64,000 bases of DNA from SURF-21 sp964462595 (GTDB lineage: Bacteria; Actinomycetota; Geothermincolia; Geothermincolales; RBG-13-55-18): assembly GCA_964462595.1 (NCBI GenBank), contig CAYWXM010000030.1, positions 37,539 through 101,538 of the forward strand, given 5' to 3'. Positions 26,615 to 34,407 of the stretch are shown here, in pieces. The position numbers and the translations under genes were made by a program. Under the pieces are notes generated by a model. It was given only the letters and a program-made list of their open reading frames with translations, did not search any database and was not told where the DNA came from. Numbering within the stretch: the first letter of the stretch is position 1; each line of letters starts with the position of its first letter.

Positions 26615-27166
26615 ATGGACAAGCTCCGCTTCGAAGCGGTGCCCCGGCAGCAGGCGCCTTTTATGAACAAAGGCGTAGTCCTGGAGTCTTATAAGGCCGT
26701 TTGCCTGCTCATCGACTGGGTGAGGGCGGTCCTGGCGGAGCGCGTGGATGGGGGACCCATATCAACAGGGGCGGCCCTGGATAAGTGGTCTATCCTGGAG
26801 CATATTTCCAGGACGGAGGTGGTTTCATACGGGCAGATCGCGGACACGCAGCACTTGCTGCGCATCATGGCCGGCCTGGAGTTCGCCCTCCTGCTTTCGG
26901 GCGAAAAGGACGAGGCGTTCGAGATCCGCAGGGAATGGCAGAAGCTCGGGAGATGGATGAATCTGCATTACAATAAGGAGACTGCCTTATCGGGGCCGAT
27001 CTTCATGAACCTCCTGTGCGATCTGGGTGAAGTGCCCAGGCGCGAGGCCATGGCCTTCATGTTCGAGCATATGCCCGAGCTGAAGTCGGGCTGGAAAGAG
27101 GGGGGAGCTGATGCTCTCAATGATTACCTGTACGTGCTGTGGCTGGAGGCGCGTGGTGGGCAGTAG
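26615..27166 (+). CDS. Hypothetical protein, helical
   Basis: About 183 residues from ATG 26615, with GGAAGGGG about 8 bases upstream; in-frame ATG 26576 would lengthen it. It is predicted soluble, rich in helix, with no signal peptide and no motif I recognise. Segments such as YKAVCLLIDWVRAVLAE and MAGLEFALLLSGEKDEAFEI look like a folded helical domain. It lies between the histidine kinase and the sortase gene, on the same strand (257 bases after the kinase, 81 before the sortase), which is its only clue. Confidence 0.6.
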   Translation: MDKLRFEAVPRQQAPFMNKGVVLESYKAVCLLIDWVRAVLAERVDGGPISTGAALDKWSILEHISRTEVVSYGQIADTQHLLRIMAGLEFALLLSGEKDEAFEIRREWQKLGRWMNLHYNKETALSGPIFMNLLCDLGEVPRREAMAFMFEHMPELKSGWKEGGADALNDYLYVLWLEARGGQ

Positions 27167-27247
27167 GACATCCATGCGCGGGAGAAGCCGGGAAGCCGGG
27201 CACATGCGCCGTGCCGCCGGCTTACCGGGTGGAGGGGAATATCGACG

Positions 27248-27838
27248 ATGAGGGCGGCGGCGGCTTCCACGGTCCGGGGGATGAGGATGGCGGCATTCTC
27301 AGGCCTGGTCCTTACCCTGCTCTGCGCTGGTGCCTGGTACGGCGCGAAGGCACTGGAGGGCAACGAAGCCAGGGCTGCCATGGAGTCTCGTTGGCAGGAT
27401 ACCCTGGCGTCCGGAGCGCCCGATACGTTCATACCCGGTGAAGTGGTGGGAAGGATCGTGATTCCCAGGATAGAGCTGGACGTGCCCCTGGTGGAGATGG
27501 CGGACGTCGACGACCGGGAAAACCTTGACCTGGGGCCGGCGCATCTTGCTGGAAGCGCTCTCCCCGGCCGGACCGGCAACTGCGTCATCGCCGGGCACCG
27601 CACGACCTATACCCACCCATTTTTTCGCCTGGACAGCTTGCGTGAGGGAGACGTGGTTGCGCTGATAGACCTCTCCCGGAAATGCTATGAGTACAAGGTG
27701 GTGCAGGTGTTGATAGTCGAGCCCGATGAAGTATGGGTCATGGACCCCACACCCGAGAACAGCGTGACCCTTATAGCCTGCCACCCGCTCTATTCCGCCC
27801 GCAAGCGCATCGTGGTCAAGGCTGTGATGGAGAAGTGA
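27248..27838 (+). CDS. Sortase (class E-like transpeptidase)
   Basis: 196 residues. A single N-terminal membrane segment (about 15-35) precedes the sortase barrel. Active-site residues are visible: H117 in VIAGHRTTYTHPFF, C178 in TLIACHPLYSA, and the arginine at 185/187 in ARKRIVV. The catalytic motif TLIACHP resembles the TLxTC of class D/E sortases, with Ala for the usual Thr. Sortases cleave LPXTG-type motifs and attach the protein to the cell wall. A fitting substrate, with LPFTG, is encoded 1.8 kb downstream (29669-30814). ATG 27248 follows GGAGGGGAATATCGACG. Confidence 0.9.
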   Translation: MRAAAASTVRGMRMAAFSGLVLTLLCAGAWYGAKALEGNEARAAMESRWQDTLASGAPDTFIPGEVVGRIVIPRIELDVPLVEMADVDDRENLDLGPAHLAGSALPGRTGNCVIAGHRTTYTHPFFRLDSLREGDVVALIDLSRKCYEYKVVQVLIVEPDEVWVMDPTPENSVTLIACHPLYSARKRIVVKAVMEK

Positions 27839-27976
27839 AGGGCAATGCAAGACCGCCCGAACGGCATGGGGTAAGAACCATGACACGGCGTTGGCTGAAT
27901 GAATCTTTATGTTATGTACAGTATGATGTAAGATGTAATCGAACGTCGGGCAAGGATTTAAAAGGCGGTGCTCGAA

Positions 27977-29503
27977 ATGATCGTGGAGACAAAAGAGACC
28001 GGCAAGCTCCGGAAAGATTCTTCCATCGAGGACCTCTACCGCCTCTACCATCATAAGCTGGTCCTTTTTTTCGGTGGCAAGGGTCTTGAGCGCGAAATTG
28101 CCGAGGATTTGAGCCAGGAGGTCTTTTTTCGCTTCCTGCGCAGCAACGCGTCGGTTGAAAGCGAAGACCACGCGCGTAACCTCCTCTACCGTATCGCCCA
28201 GAACCTCCTCATCGACCATTTTCGCAAGCACAACGGGAGCGTGCGGGTCAGGGCGCTGTCGCCGGAAGGGCTTGCGGATGAACTCCCTTACCTGGTGATG
28301 GAGGAAGTGGGGCCGGAGGACAGCCTGATCAAGGACGAGACCTCGCGCGATATCCGCCTGGCCATCTCCAGGCTGCCCCTGCGCTATGCGCAGGCCATAA
28401 TGCTTAAGGAATACGACGACCTGTCTTACCGGGAGATCGCCGCGCGCATGGGGGTATCCCCGAAGGCGGTGGAGAGCCTTCTGCACAGGGCAAAGGCGCA
28501 ACTGAAAGAGGACCTGGCCGAAACGGGGAAGAGCCGCGGCGGGTGGTGGTCCGCCATCTTCCTGGGGTTGCGGGGCCTCAAGGAACGCGCCGGCATGAAG
28601 CCGCTGCGCGCTATCGGGCACGTGGGTTCGAGGTGGCACGGCGCGTCTCTGGGGCTCGGTTTCGCGGGTGTCGGTAAAGGCGCGCTGAACCTCATCGCAG
28701 TTGTCCTGCTCCTGGGATCGGTAGCAGGGACCGGCGTGGCGGCCGCCACGTATTTTCACCGCGATGAGCCGGCGGTGGAACGGATAGTGGAGGATATCGC
28801 GCCGGCTGCCGAGCACGAGGCCGCCGGTGAAGAGACGGTCATGGAGAAAAGCACCGGCCGCGACCATACCGCCGTTAACGAGGCGGAGCTTGACGAGCCG
28901 ATCGCCGATACTGTCACCGGGATGCATCCTGCTTCCGTTGAAGACGCGTTTCCGGATGTGGGAGGGTTGCTTGACGGGACCGGCGTGGCGGCTCGCGGTG
29001 CGATCTCATCGGCAGGTGCCGGGCTGGATTTGCTACTGGCGGACCTGGGGCAGATCCTAGGGGCCCTGAGCGACCCCCTCGTGGGGCTGCTGTTTTATGC
29101 CGGTGTACCGACAGGGCTGCTCGAGACGCTGGAGGACCTGGCAAGCCTTGAAGCAGCACGGGATCTTACCGAGGAAGTCGTGTGCGGAGCCGTGGAAGCC
29201 ACCTATATCCTTGACGAGACCGCGGATGTGCTCTCCTCGCTGCCGGCGATCCAGCCCGGTGGAACAGGCTTTCCTCCGGAAGGGAGCACGGAGCAAAATG
29301 AAGTGGCGGTCACACCACCAGGTGAGACCCCTGACGATGAAAATGCAGGAGAACCCGCCGCGCTGATGCCGGACCCGGACGCATCCCGCGTCGAGGGCGA
29401 GACAGCGGCCGGCAGTGAGGAAGCGTCCGAAGACGATCCGAACCTTGTTAACGATCTCCTGGAGACGGTCGACGACATCGTGGACAGCCTCCTTCCCTTC
29501 TGA
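27977..29503 (+). CDS. ECF sigma factor fused to membrane helix and extracytoplasmic tail
   Basis: About 508 residues from ATG 27977; GTG 27968 is also possible. Residues 18-85 are sigma region 2 (EDLSQEVFFRFLR, LLYRIAQNLLIDHFRKH). Residues 125-178 are region 4, with DDLSYREIAARMGVSPKAVE as helix-turn-helix. A single membrane helix (about 236-258) follows. The remaining ~250 residues are outside the cell, acidic and Pro/Gly/Ala-rich, ending with LLETVDDIVDSLLPF. Most ECF factors are about 200 residues and held by a separate anti-sigma protein; here the sensor and membrane anchor seem fused to the sigma factor itself. It converges with the LPFTG gene and lies 138 bases after the sortase gene. 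Confidence 0.88.
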   Translation: MIVETKETGKLRKDSSIEDLYRLYHHKLVLFFGGKGLEREIAEDLSQEVFFRFLRSNASVESEDHARNLLYRIAQNLLIDHFRKHNGSVRVRALSPEGLADELPYLVMEEVGPEDSLIKDETSRDIRLAISRLPLRYAQAIMLKEYDDLSYREIAARMGVSPKAVESLLHRAKAQLKEDLAETGKSRGGWWSAIFLGLRGLKERAGMKPLRAIGHVGSRWHGASLGLGFAGVGKGALNLIAVVLLLGSVAGTGVAAATYFHRDEPAVERIVEDIAPAAEHEAAGEETVMEKSTGRDHTAVNEAELDEPIADTVTGMHPASVEDAFPDVGGLLDGTGVAARGAISSAGAGLDLLLADLGQILGALSDPLVGLLFYAGVPTGLLETLEDLASLEAARDLTEEVVCGAVEATYILDETADVLSSLPAIQPGGTGFPPEGSTEQNEVAVTPPGETPDDENAGEPAALMPDPDASRVEGETAAGSEEASEDDPNLVNDLLETVDDIVDSLLPF

Positions 29504-29668
29504 GCATCGGCCCACCTTGAAGAACTGCGCCTTTCGAGCCGGATGCATCATGTGGATATGAGGCCGGTTAACGGAAGTGGAGGAGCGGCCTCCGCCCACG
29601 GTGAACGCCGGGTCCGGCGGAAACCACTTCCTCCATGCGATTTAATCGCGCCTGCCGCGGTCGGCGCT

Positions 29669-30814
29669 CTACGAGCCCGACTTTCTCCCCAGCTTTTTCT
29701 CCAGCCCGTGCAGCAACATGCCTGCAATGGAGAGGAACATTATGAGAGCGAGCACAACGGTAAGATCGGCGCCCGTAAAGGGAAGGTGGTCGCCGCTGCC
29801 ACCCGTGCCTTCCCCGATAACCTCGCCCAGCACCTCGGTGGACGGCACCTGCTGCTCCACGGTCTTGGTCTCGCCGGGGTTTTCCAGTTCCGGTTCGACA
29901 TCGCGGTATATGGGAAGCAGCGAGAGGATAGGCTTCAGGATAAACTTGTATATTGAATCTATGACCGTCTGCAGACCATCCGGCACCATGCCCGCGCCGG
30001 GAAAGCTGAGCTCCAGGGGGAGGACGACGTCCAGGATCTCCTTCCAGCCCTCATCTCCCGCCAGGTACTTCAGGTACAGCTCGATCGGCACCAGGAAGGC
30101 GTTCTCGTCCACCTTCTCCATTCCCAGGCTCCCCTCCACGGCCAGGGCGTTGAACAGTATCAACTGCAGCTCGAGCAGCGGTGCTTTCTCCAGGTTCTTG
30201 CCCAGTCCCACCGTTGCCTTCAGCAGATCATCCAGGGTCAGGACTACCGATAGCTGGTTTGTTTCGTCGATGATCTGAAGTACCTGCGTGGGATCCATGG
30301 CTGGCAAGCCGGGCAATCCGGGAAGGCCTTCCATGCCCGGCAGCGCATCGAGTCCGGGGACGGCAGAGGGATCAAGCGCCCCGGTCAGCGCATCGAGTCC
30401 CGGGACGGCAGAGGGATCCAGTGCCCCGGTCAGGGCATCGAGTCCGGGGACGGTGGAAGGATCAAGTGACCCGGTCAGCGCATCGAGCCCCGGGAGGGCG
30501 GCGGGATCCAGTGCCCCGGTCAGGGCATCGAGTCCCGGGACAGCAGCGGGATCGAGGGCGCTTCCCGCTTCCGACGTCGCGGCTCCCGCGTCGGCTTCCC
30601 CGGAAGCGGCCGTTTCCCCCGCCGTCTCCGTTGGAGCATCCGGGGTCAGTATATCCACGATCTCACTGCCCAATTCCTCCACCTTGTCCAGGGCATCACC
30701 CAACGGAGTGTCCTCGAGCAATCCGCCGGCCATGCATAGCCCCGTCGCGGAAAACAGGAGAAGGGCGATGGCAACAAGGCAGATGCTCGCCTTTAGAAAC
30801 ACCTTTCTCTTCAT
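29669..30814 (-). CDS. LPFTG cell-wall-anchored protein with 15-residue repeats
   Basis: 381 residues from ATG 30814, with GGAGGTGTGAG just upstream. There is a signal peptide (about 1-29). Residues 87-161 hold five copies of a 15-residue unit, consensus LDPSAVPGLDALTGA. The middle (165-320) is helical and non-repetitive. The C-terminus is a sorting signal: LPFTG at 344-348, a membrane helix (about 351-368), then a basic tail KKLGRKSGS. The sortase at 27248 is the likely anchoring enzyme. It converges with the sigma-factor gene and is divergent from the coiled-coil operon, so a shared promoter region (30815-30978) may control both. Confidence 0.9.
   Translation of the reverse strand: MKRKVFLKASICLVAIALLLFSATGLCMAGGLLEDTPLGDALDKVEELGSEIVDILTPDAPTETAGETAASGEADAGAATSEAGSALDPAAVPGLDALTGALDPAALPGLDALTGSLDPSTVPGLDALTGALDPSAVPGLDALTGALDPSAVPGLDALPGMEGLPGLPGLPAMDPTQVLQIIDETNQLSVVLTLDDLLKATVGLGKNLEKAPLLELQLILFNALAVEGSLGMEKVDENAFLVPIELYLKYLAGDEGWKEILDVVLPLELSFPGAGMVPDGLQTVIDSIYKFILKPILSLLPIYRDVEPELENPGETKTVEQQVPSTEVLGEVIGEGTGGSGDHLPFTGADLTVVLALIMFLSIAGMLLHGLEKKLGRKSGS
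30332..30556. repeat. Five tandem 45-bp coding repeats
   Basis: The repeats lie inside the LPFTG gene and encode the five 15-residue units. The units differ by only a few bases each, which suggests recent slippage or recombination. They make copy number likely to vary between strains. They are in frame and have no spacers, so this is not a CRISPR array. Confidence 0.85.
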
Positions 30815-30978
30815 CTCACACCTCCAGTAAAACTACGTCTCGTTCCATTACGGTTCTCTCGCACATGGGTAGATACGGTCGAAGCCCGAAATCCCTTCGC
30901 GGCACGCGCGGGAAAAGCTGCGCTCATCCGTATGAAGGGTTGGACGACGAGGACAACCAGCGAGGGGGTGCCTTACAG

Positions 30979-31509
30979 ATGATAGCGGGAAGGAAGATGA
31001 GCAGGGCGCTGCCGTTGATCGCGGCCAGCCTGGCGCTTGCCCTGGCGACGATGTTGTGCGGGTGCTCGGCGGGTGAATCGGTCAGCAAGTACAACCTGAC
31101 CGGGCAGCTCGAGAAGATAAACGAGGAAGTCTCCGCGCTCAACGCGGAAACGGCCGAGCTGGTGGAGACCATCGCGGTGCTGGACGAAAAGGAGGGACAG
31201 CTGGCATACTCCGTCGAATTGCTCCTCGCGATGAGCGGGAAGACGGACCAGCAGCTGGAGACCACATCCGAACTCGCCGCCATCCTGGAGCAGGAACGCG
31301 GGAAGGTGGCGGGGGTCCTGTCCCTCGCCCGGCAGGTGCTGGCCGTGGAGCAGGGTTTGAAGGGCGACACCGCGATGCAACTGGGCATGTCCGGCACAAC
31401 CCTGGAACTGGTGCGGGAGCTGTTGGCCAACCTGGGGGGGTTTGCCAGCATCAATAACGATATCAATTCCAAGCTGGACCGCGCCCTGGAGATCATGGGG
31501 AACATGTAA
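30979..31509 (+). CDS. Coiled-coil lipoprotein, first gene of the surface array
   Basis: 176 residues from ATG 30979, preceded by GAGGGGGTG; ATG 30997 is an alternative. A signal peptide ends at a lipobox-like LCGC, so it should be lipid-anchored outside. Residues 40-150 show regular hydrophobic spacing (for example LEKINEEVSALNAETAEL, then VEQGLKGDTAMQLGM), typical of a coiled coil. I do not recognise a family. It starts the six-gene run on the plus strand and is divergent from the LPFTG gene. Of the six products only this one is a lipoprotein, so it may seed an assembly on the outer membrane face. Confidence 0.75.
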   Translation: MIAGRKMSRALPLIAASLALALATMLCGCSAGESVSKYNLTGQLEKINEEVSALNAETAELVETIAVLDEKEGQLAYSVELLLAMSGKTDQQLETTSELAAILEQERGKVAGVLSLARQVLAVEQGLKGDTAMQLGMSGTTLELVRELLANLGGFASINNDINSKLDRALEIMGNM

Positions 31510-31523
31510 GGGGTGGTGCAGGC

Positions 31524-32039
31524 ATGAAAGGCAAAGTTATCAAGGCGGCAAAGGTGATCGGGGTCGTGGCACTGATAGGTTTCATGATCAACACGCTGCT
31601 CATGCTGGCGCAGTTGAAGGGCCTGGACACGAAGTTATGCGAGAACGAGAGGCTGCTGTCCCGGGCGGTGGAACTGGAGGAGTCCATGGGCGCCAAGGGC
31701 GAGAAGATCGATGAGATGGCGGCCATCTTCTCCGACATCGCGGTGAAGATGGATGCCGCCAACGCCACGGCGCGCTCCATCGCCGCTGATGGCGGGGAGA
31801 TCCGCGTCATGAACGACCAGTTGCTGGAGGTAAACAGCGATATCGACGCGGTGATCCTGGAAAATATAGCCATGGCCGGGGATATCGGAATCCGCATGTC
31901 CGAGGTGGTGCGCACCATGGGGGACGTCGGCGCCTTGCTGGGCGGGATCACCGCCGCGGCATCGCAACAGCAGGGCAAGATCGGGGAGATGTACCGCCTG
32001 GCCCAGGAGAACAACGCGTCCGTACCGGCGCTGCCGTAA
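31524..32039 (+). CDS. Single-pass membrane protein with helical outer domain
   Basis: 171 residues. A basic N-terminus (MKGKVIKAAK) is followed by one membrane helix (about 11-30). The remainder, about 140 residues, should be outside and reads as long helix with heptad-like spacing (NERLLSRAVELEESMGAKGE, then MNDQLLEVNSDIDAVILE). No catalytic motif or known family is visible. It begins 14 bases after the lipoprotein gene and ends 13 bases before the next start, so all are one transcript. Same body plan as the three genes that follow, with little residue identity. Confidence 0.75.
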   Translation: MKGKVIKAAKVIGVVALIGFMINTLLMLAQLKGLDTKLCENERLLSRAVELEESMGAKGEKIDEMAAIFSDIAVKMDAANATARSIAADGGEIRVMNDQLLEVNSDIDAVILENIAMAGDIGIRMSEVVRTMGDVGALLGGITAAASQQQGKIGEMYRLAQENNASVPALP

Positions 32040-32052
32040 GGAGATGGTTCAC

Positions 32053-32622
32053 ATGAAAAGGCTCATCAAGGCGTTCCTCTCCGCGGGAGTGTGGACGCTG
32101 GCGGCGACGGTGGCGGTCATCACGGCGGCCGGGACGCTGGCTACCCTGGGAGTGGCGCAGAACGTCAACGCCAGGGTCGAGAGCGTGCACGGGCTGGTCG
32201 TGCGTTCCAACGAACTCAACGAATCCATGCGCGTTTCCCTGGACCCCACGATAGGGTTGAACCAGCAGGCCGGGGTGGTGGGGGAACACATCCTGGACAC
32301 GCTGCAGGCGATGCTGGAGATGAGGGAAGGGTTGGTGGCGATGGTGGAAGCGATCGAGGACAACAACGGAGTCCTCGCGCTGGTGAGGGTGCACACCGAC
32401 AAGCTGACCGCTTCTCTCGGCGCCCTGGTCCCCTACATCGAACAACTCGCCGCGGCGGTAGAAGATGGAAACCTGGCTTCGGCGTCCGCGCTGGGGACGC
32501 TGGGGGAGATCAACCGCTTGAACCAGGCGATCGCGGCGGAGATGGCCCAGATGCGCGACAAGATCGCGAACTCGGTTTCCTACCGTATACTCTTCACCTA
32601 TGCCATGCCGTTGTTGCCCTGA
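32053..32622 (+). CDS. Single-pass membrane protein with helical outer domain
   Basis: About 189 residues from ATG 32053: AAGGAG is 9 bases upstream of it but touches the other ATG at 32044. The membrane helix is near residues 10-32, with the positive residues inside. The outer part is helical (LNESMRVSLDPTIGLNQQ, AMLEMREGLVAMVEAIED, then LVPYIEQLAAAVEDG). It ends with a short hydrophobic stretch, YAMPLLP. No known family is recognised. Third gene of the array, 15 bases ahead of the next start. Confidence 0.72.
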   Translation: MKRLIKAFLSAGVWTLAATVAVITAAGTLATLGVAQNVNARVESVHGLVVRSNELNESMRVSLDPTIGLNQQAGVVGEHILDTLQAMLEMREGLVAMVEAIEDNNGVLALVRVHTDKLTASLGALVPYIEQLAAAVEDGNLASASALGTLGEINRLNQAIAAEMAQMRDKIANSVSYRILFTYAMPLLP

Positions 32623-32637
32623 GGGAGGTGGCGGAAC

Positions 32638-33435
32638 ATGAAAGCAAAAAAGCTGGTGATCGCAGCGGCGGCCGCGCTGGTAATGGCGGGACTGGTCACC
32701 GTATCGTACACCCTGGCCGGCAGCGGTGCCCTGGAGGGCATAAACGAGAAATACAACATATTCGAGATGGTGGACGACAGCCTGGACAATATGCGTGATA
32801 TGAACGTGGTGATGGGCGAGGTGAGAAACAACGTCGGCACGCTCAACGGCAAACTGGACCTGCTGAGCCGGACCAACGAGCTGCTCGAGCAGCAGCTCGT
32901 CGTGGTCGACGAATTGAACGGGCTGATGGCCGGGCAGAAGCCGCTGCTCGAGGAGACCAACGCCTCTATATCCGTCCTGGACGGGAAACTGCAAACGACC
33001 CTGGGACTTGCCCGGGGCCTCGAGCCGCTCATGGGCTCGCTTATCGCCGCCATGGACGAATCGCTGTCGTTGACGGGCCAGGTAGTGGACGGTTCGGCGG
33101 GCATGGTGGGCACCGCCTCCTACATATCAGCCCTCTTTGACCAGACGCTGGGCTACCTGGGACGCATCCAGCCGCATAGCTCCAAGGCCAAGGCGTATAT
33201 GGCCGGAGATATACTCAGCAGGCTCTCGAGTTTCCTGCCTTCCCCGCAGAACGGCGCCGCCGTAGCGGACCCGGGCGCTCCTGCGGTGGGGCCGGGAGAA
33301 AGCGCGGCGACGGCCACCCCGGCTCCGAGCGCGGGCGAAGGGGTTACGGACGTGGTCGAGCACCTGGTGGACGACGTCGTGGCACCCTTGCTGGATACCG
33401 TCAACGACACGCTCGATGAGCTGCTGGGGCTATAG
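32638..33435 (+). CDS. Single-pass membrane protein with helical domain and acidic C-terminal motif
   Basis: 265 residues, the longest of the array; GGGAGGTGGCGG precedes ATG 32638. Membrane helix about 6-28, then a long helical outer domain (NNVGTLNGKLDLLSRTNELL, EQQLVVVDELNGLM). A Pro/Ala/Gly linker (about 205-238) separates it from an amphipathic tail that ends LLDTVNDTLDELLGL. That tail closely resembles the end of the sigma factor's outer tail (LLETVDDIVDSLLPF), the best sign that the two gene groups belong together. The rest shows no known family. Confidence 0.75.
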   Translation: MKAKKLVIAAAAALVMAGLVTVSYTLAGSGALEGINEKYNIFEMVDDSLDNMRDMNVVMGEVRNNVGTLNGKLDLLSRTNELLEQQLVVVDELNGLMAGQKPLLEETNASISVLDGKLQTTLGLARGLEPLMGSLIAAMDESLSLTGQVVDGSAGMVGTASYISALFDQTLGYLGRIQPHSSKAKAYMAGDILSRLSSFLPSPQNGAAVADPGAPAVGPGESAATATPAPSAGEGVTDVVEHLVDDVVAPLLDTVNDTLDELLGL

Positions 33436-33441
33436 GGAGGT

Positions 33442-33966
33442 ATGGAGATGAAGCTCGTCAAGATACTGCTGGCGCTGGTGATAGCGGCAAGCCTGGCGGT
33501 AACCGGCGTTTCCCTGGTAAGAGTCATAGGGGTCCAGCGGGTTATGGGAGAAAAACAGGAGGCCCTGCTGGAGGAGGTTAAGAGGCAGGATGCCGCGGTC
33601 GCGGCGATACTGCCGGCATTCAAACCAACCGAGGAGATGGTGGGAAAGACCGAGGCTATGCTCGCGGACCTGCAGTCCCTGGCTTCCGTGGTCTTGGAGA
33701 TGAACGGTCTCGTGCAGGCCGCCAACAGCCTGCAGGCCACCACGGCAGATCTCCTGGACTCGAGTAACCTGTCCATAACCCTGCTGGCGAGGGGGGTCTC
33801 GGTTACGCGCGAGCCCCTGGTCGGGGTGGGGGAACGCACTTCAGCTACCCTGCGATATATCAACCAGACCCTGGCCGCCCTGCAGAATATGGCCGCGGGA
33901 TTGCAGCTCTCCAACTCTTATGCCTCTGATCTCGCGGACATGATGGAGGGCAAGTTCGGAGATTAA
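33442..33966 (+). CDS. Single-pass membrane protein with helical outer domain
   Basis: 174 residues, starting 6 bases after the previous stop with GGGAGGT upstream. One membrane helix (about 8-28), then a helical outer domain with EKQEALLEEVKRQDAAVAAI, MLADLQSLASVVLEMNGLV and RYINQTLAALQNMAAGLQL. Its build is the same as for the neighbouring genes and no enzyme motif is present. It is the fifth gene of the array and is followed 20 bases later by a 58-residue membrane protein gene. Confidence 0.75.
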   Translation: MEMKLVKILLALVIAASLAVTGVSLVRVIGVQRVMGEKQEALLEEVKRQDAAVAAILPAFKPTEEMVGKTEAMLADLQSLASVVLEMNGLVQAANSLQATTADLLDSSNLSITLLARGVSVTREPLVGVGERTSATLRYINQTLAALQNMAAGLQLSNSYASDLADMMEGKFGD

Positions 33967-33986
33967 GGAAAAGGAGGGCTGGCCAC

Positions 33987-34163
33987 ATGTTCTTCAAGAC
34001 CCTGTACATCGCTCTGGCCATGATCGTTTTACTTCTCGGCGCGATACTGGTGGAGGCCGTGCTGCGCGACCGACCTTATGCCGGGAAGATTCTACTGGGA
34101 ATAACTGGTATATACGCGGCGGCGGGCATGGCCGCTTTGCTCTGCTCGTTCGCCGGTTTATAA
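33987..34163 (+). CDS. 58-residue membrane protein, last gene of the array
   Basis: ATG 33987 is preceded by AAAAGGAGGGC, a strong ribosome site. The product (begins MFFKTLYIALAMIVLLLGAI) has two hydrophobic segments, about 4-25 and 35-56, joined by a short loop with charged residues RDRPYAGK, so a two-helix hairpin is likely. The position, spacing (20 bases after the preceding stop) and ribosome site argue that it is a true gene. A terminator hairpin follows at 34195. No family is recognised. Confidence 0.65.
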   Translation: MFFKTLYIALAMIVLLLGAILVEAVLRDRPYAGKILLGITGIYAAAGMAALLCSFAGL

Positions 34164-34194
34164 CCCCCCCGATTGCCGGAGCTCCGGCGCGCCC

Positions 34195-34230
34195 GATGAA
34201 ACCGCCTCTACCCGCGGCGGTTTCATCATT
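34195..34230 (+). terminator. Hairpin terminator of the array operon
   Basis: A perfect 12-bp stem (GATGAAACCGCC at 34195-34206 and GGCGGTTTCATC at 34216-34227) with a nine-base loop, followed by ATT. The T tract is short, so it may need help or act in both directions. It lies 31 bases after the last gene of the coiled-coil array. Confidence 0.7.
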
Positions 34231-34407
34231 TAAGAGAACTCCCCGTCCCGGGAGCAACGGTAACCGATCGCCGCTTCCTTACGCTCGGCATGGATGCACC
34301 GTGAGACATGGCGATCGCTTGTGGTAAAGTAAACACTGCCCGTGAAACGCAAGGCCGTGGATAAGCCCCGGGCCGTGGACGGTCCTGGCGGACCAGGGGG
34401 GAAACAG

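Noticed and set aside
30332..30556. Tandem repeats as a CRISPR array
   Set aside because: The units are 45 bp, in frame, without spacers, and encode the LPFTG protein's repeats.
30979..33966. Mammalian-cell-entry (MCE) type transporter subunits
   Set aside because: The proteins are single-pass and helical, but none has the beta-strand MCE domain and no YrbE permease is adjacent.
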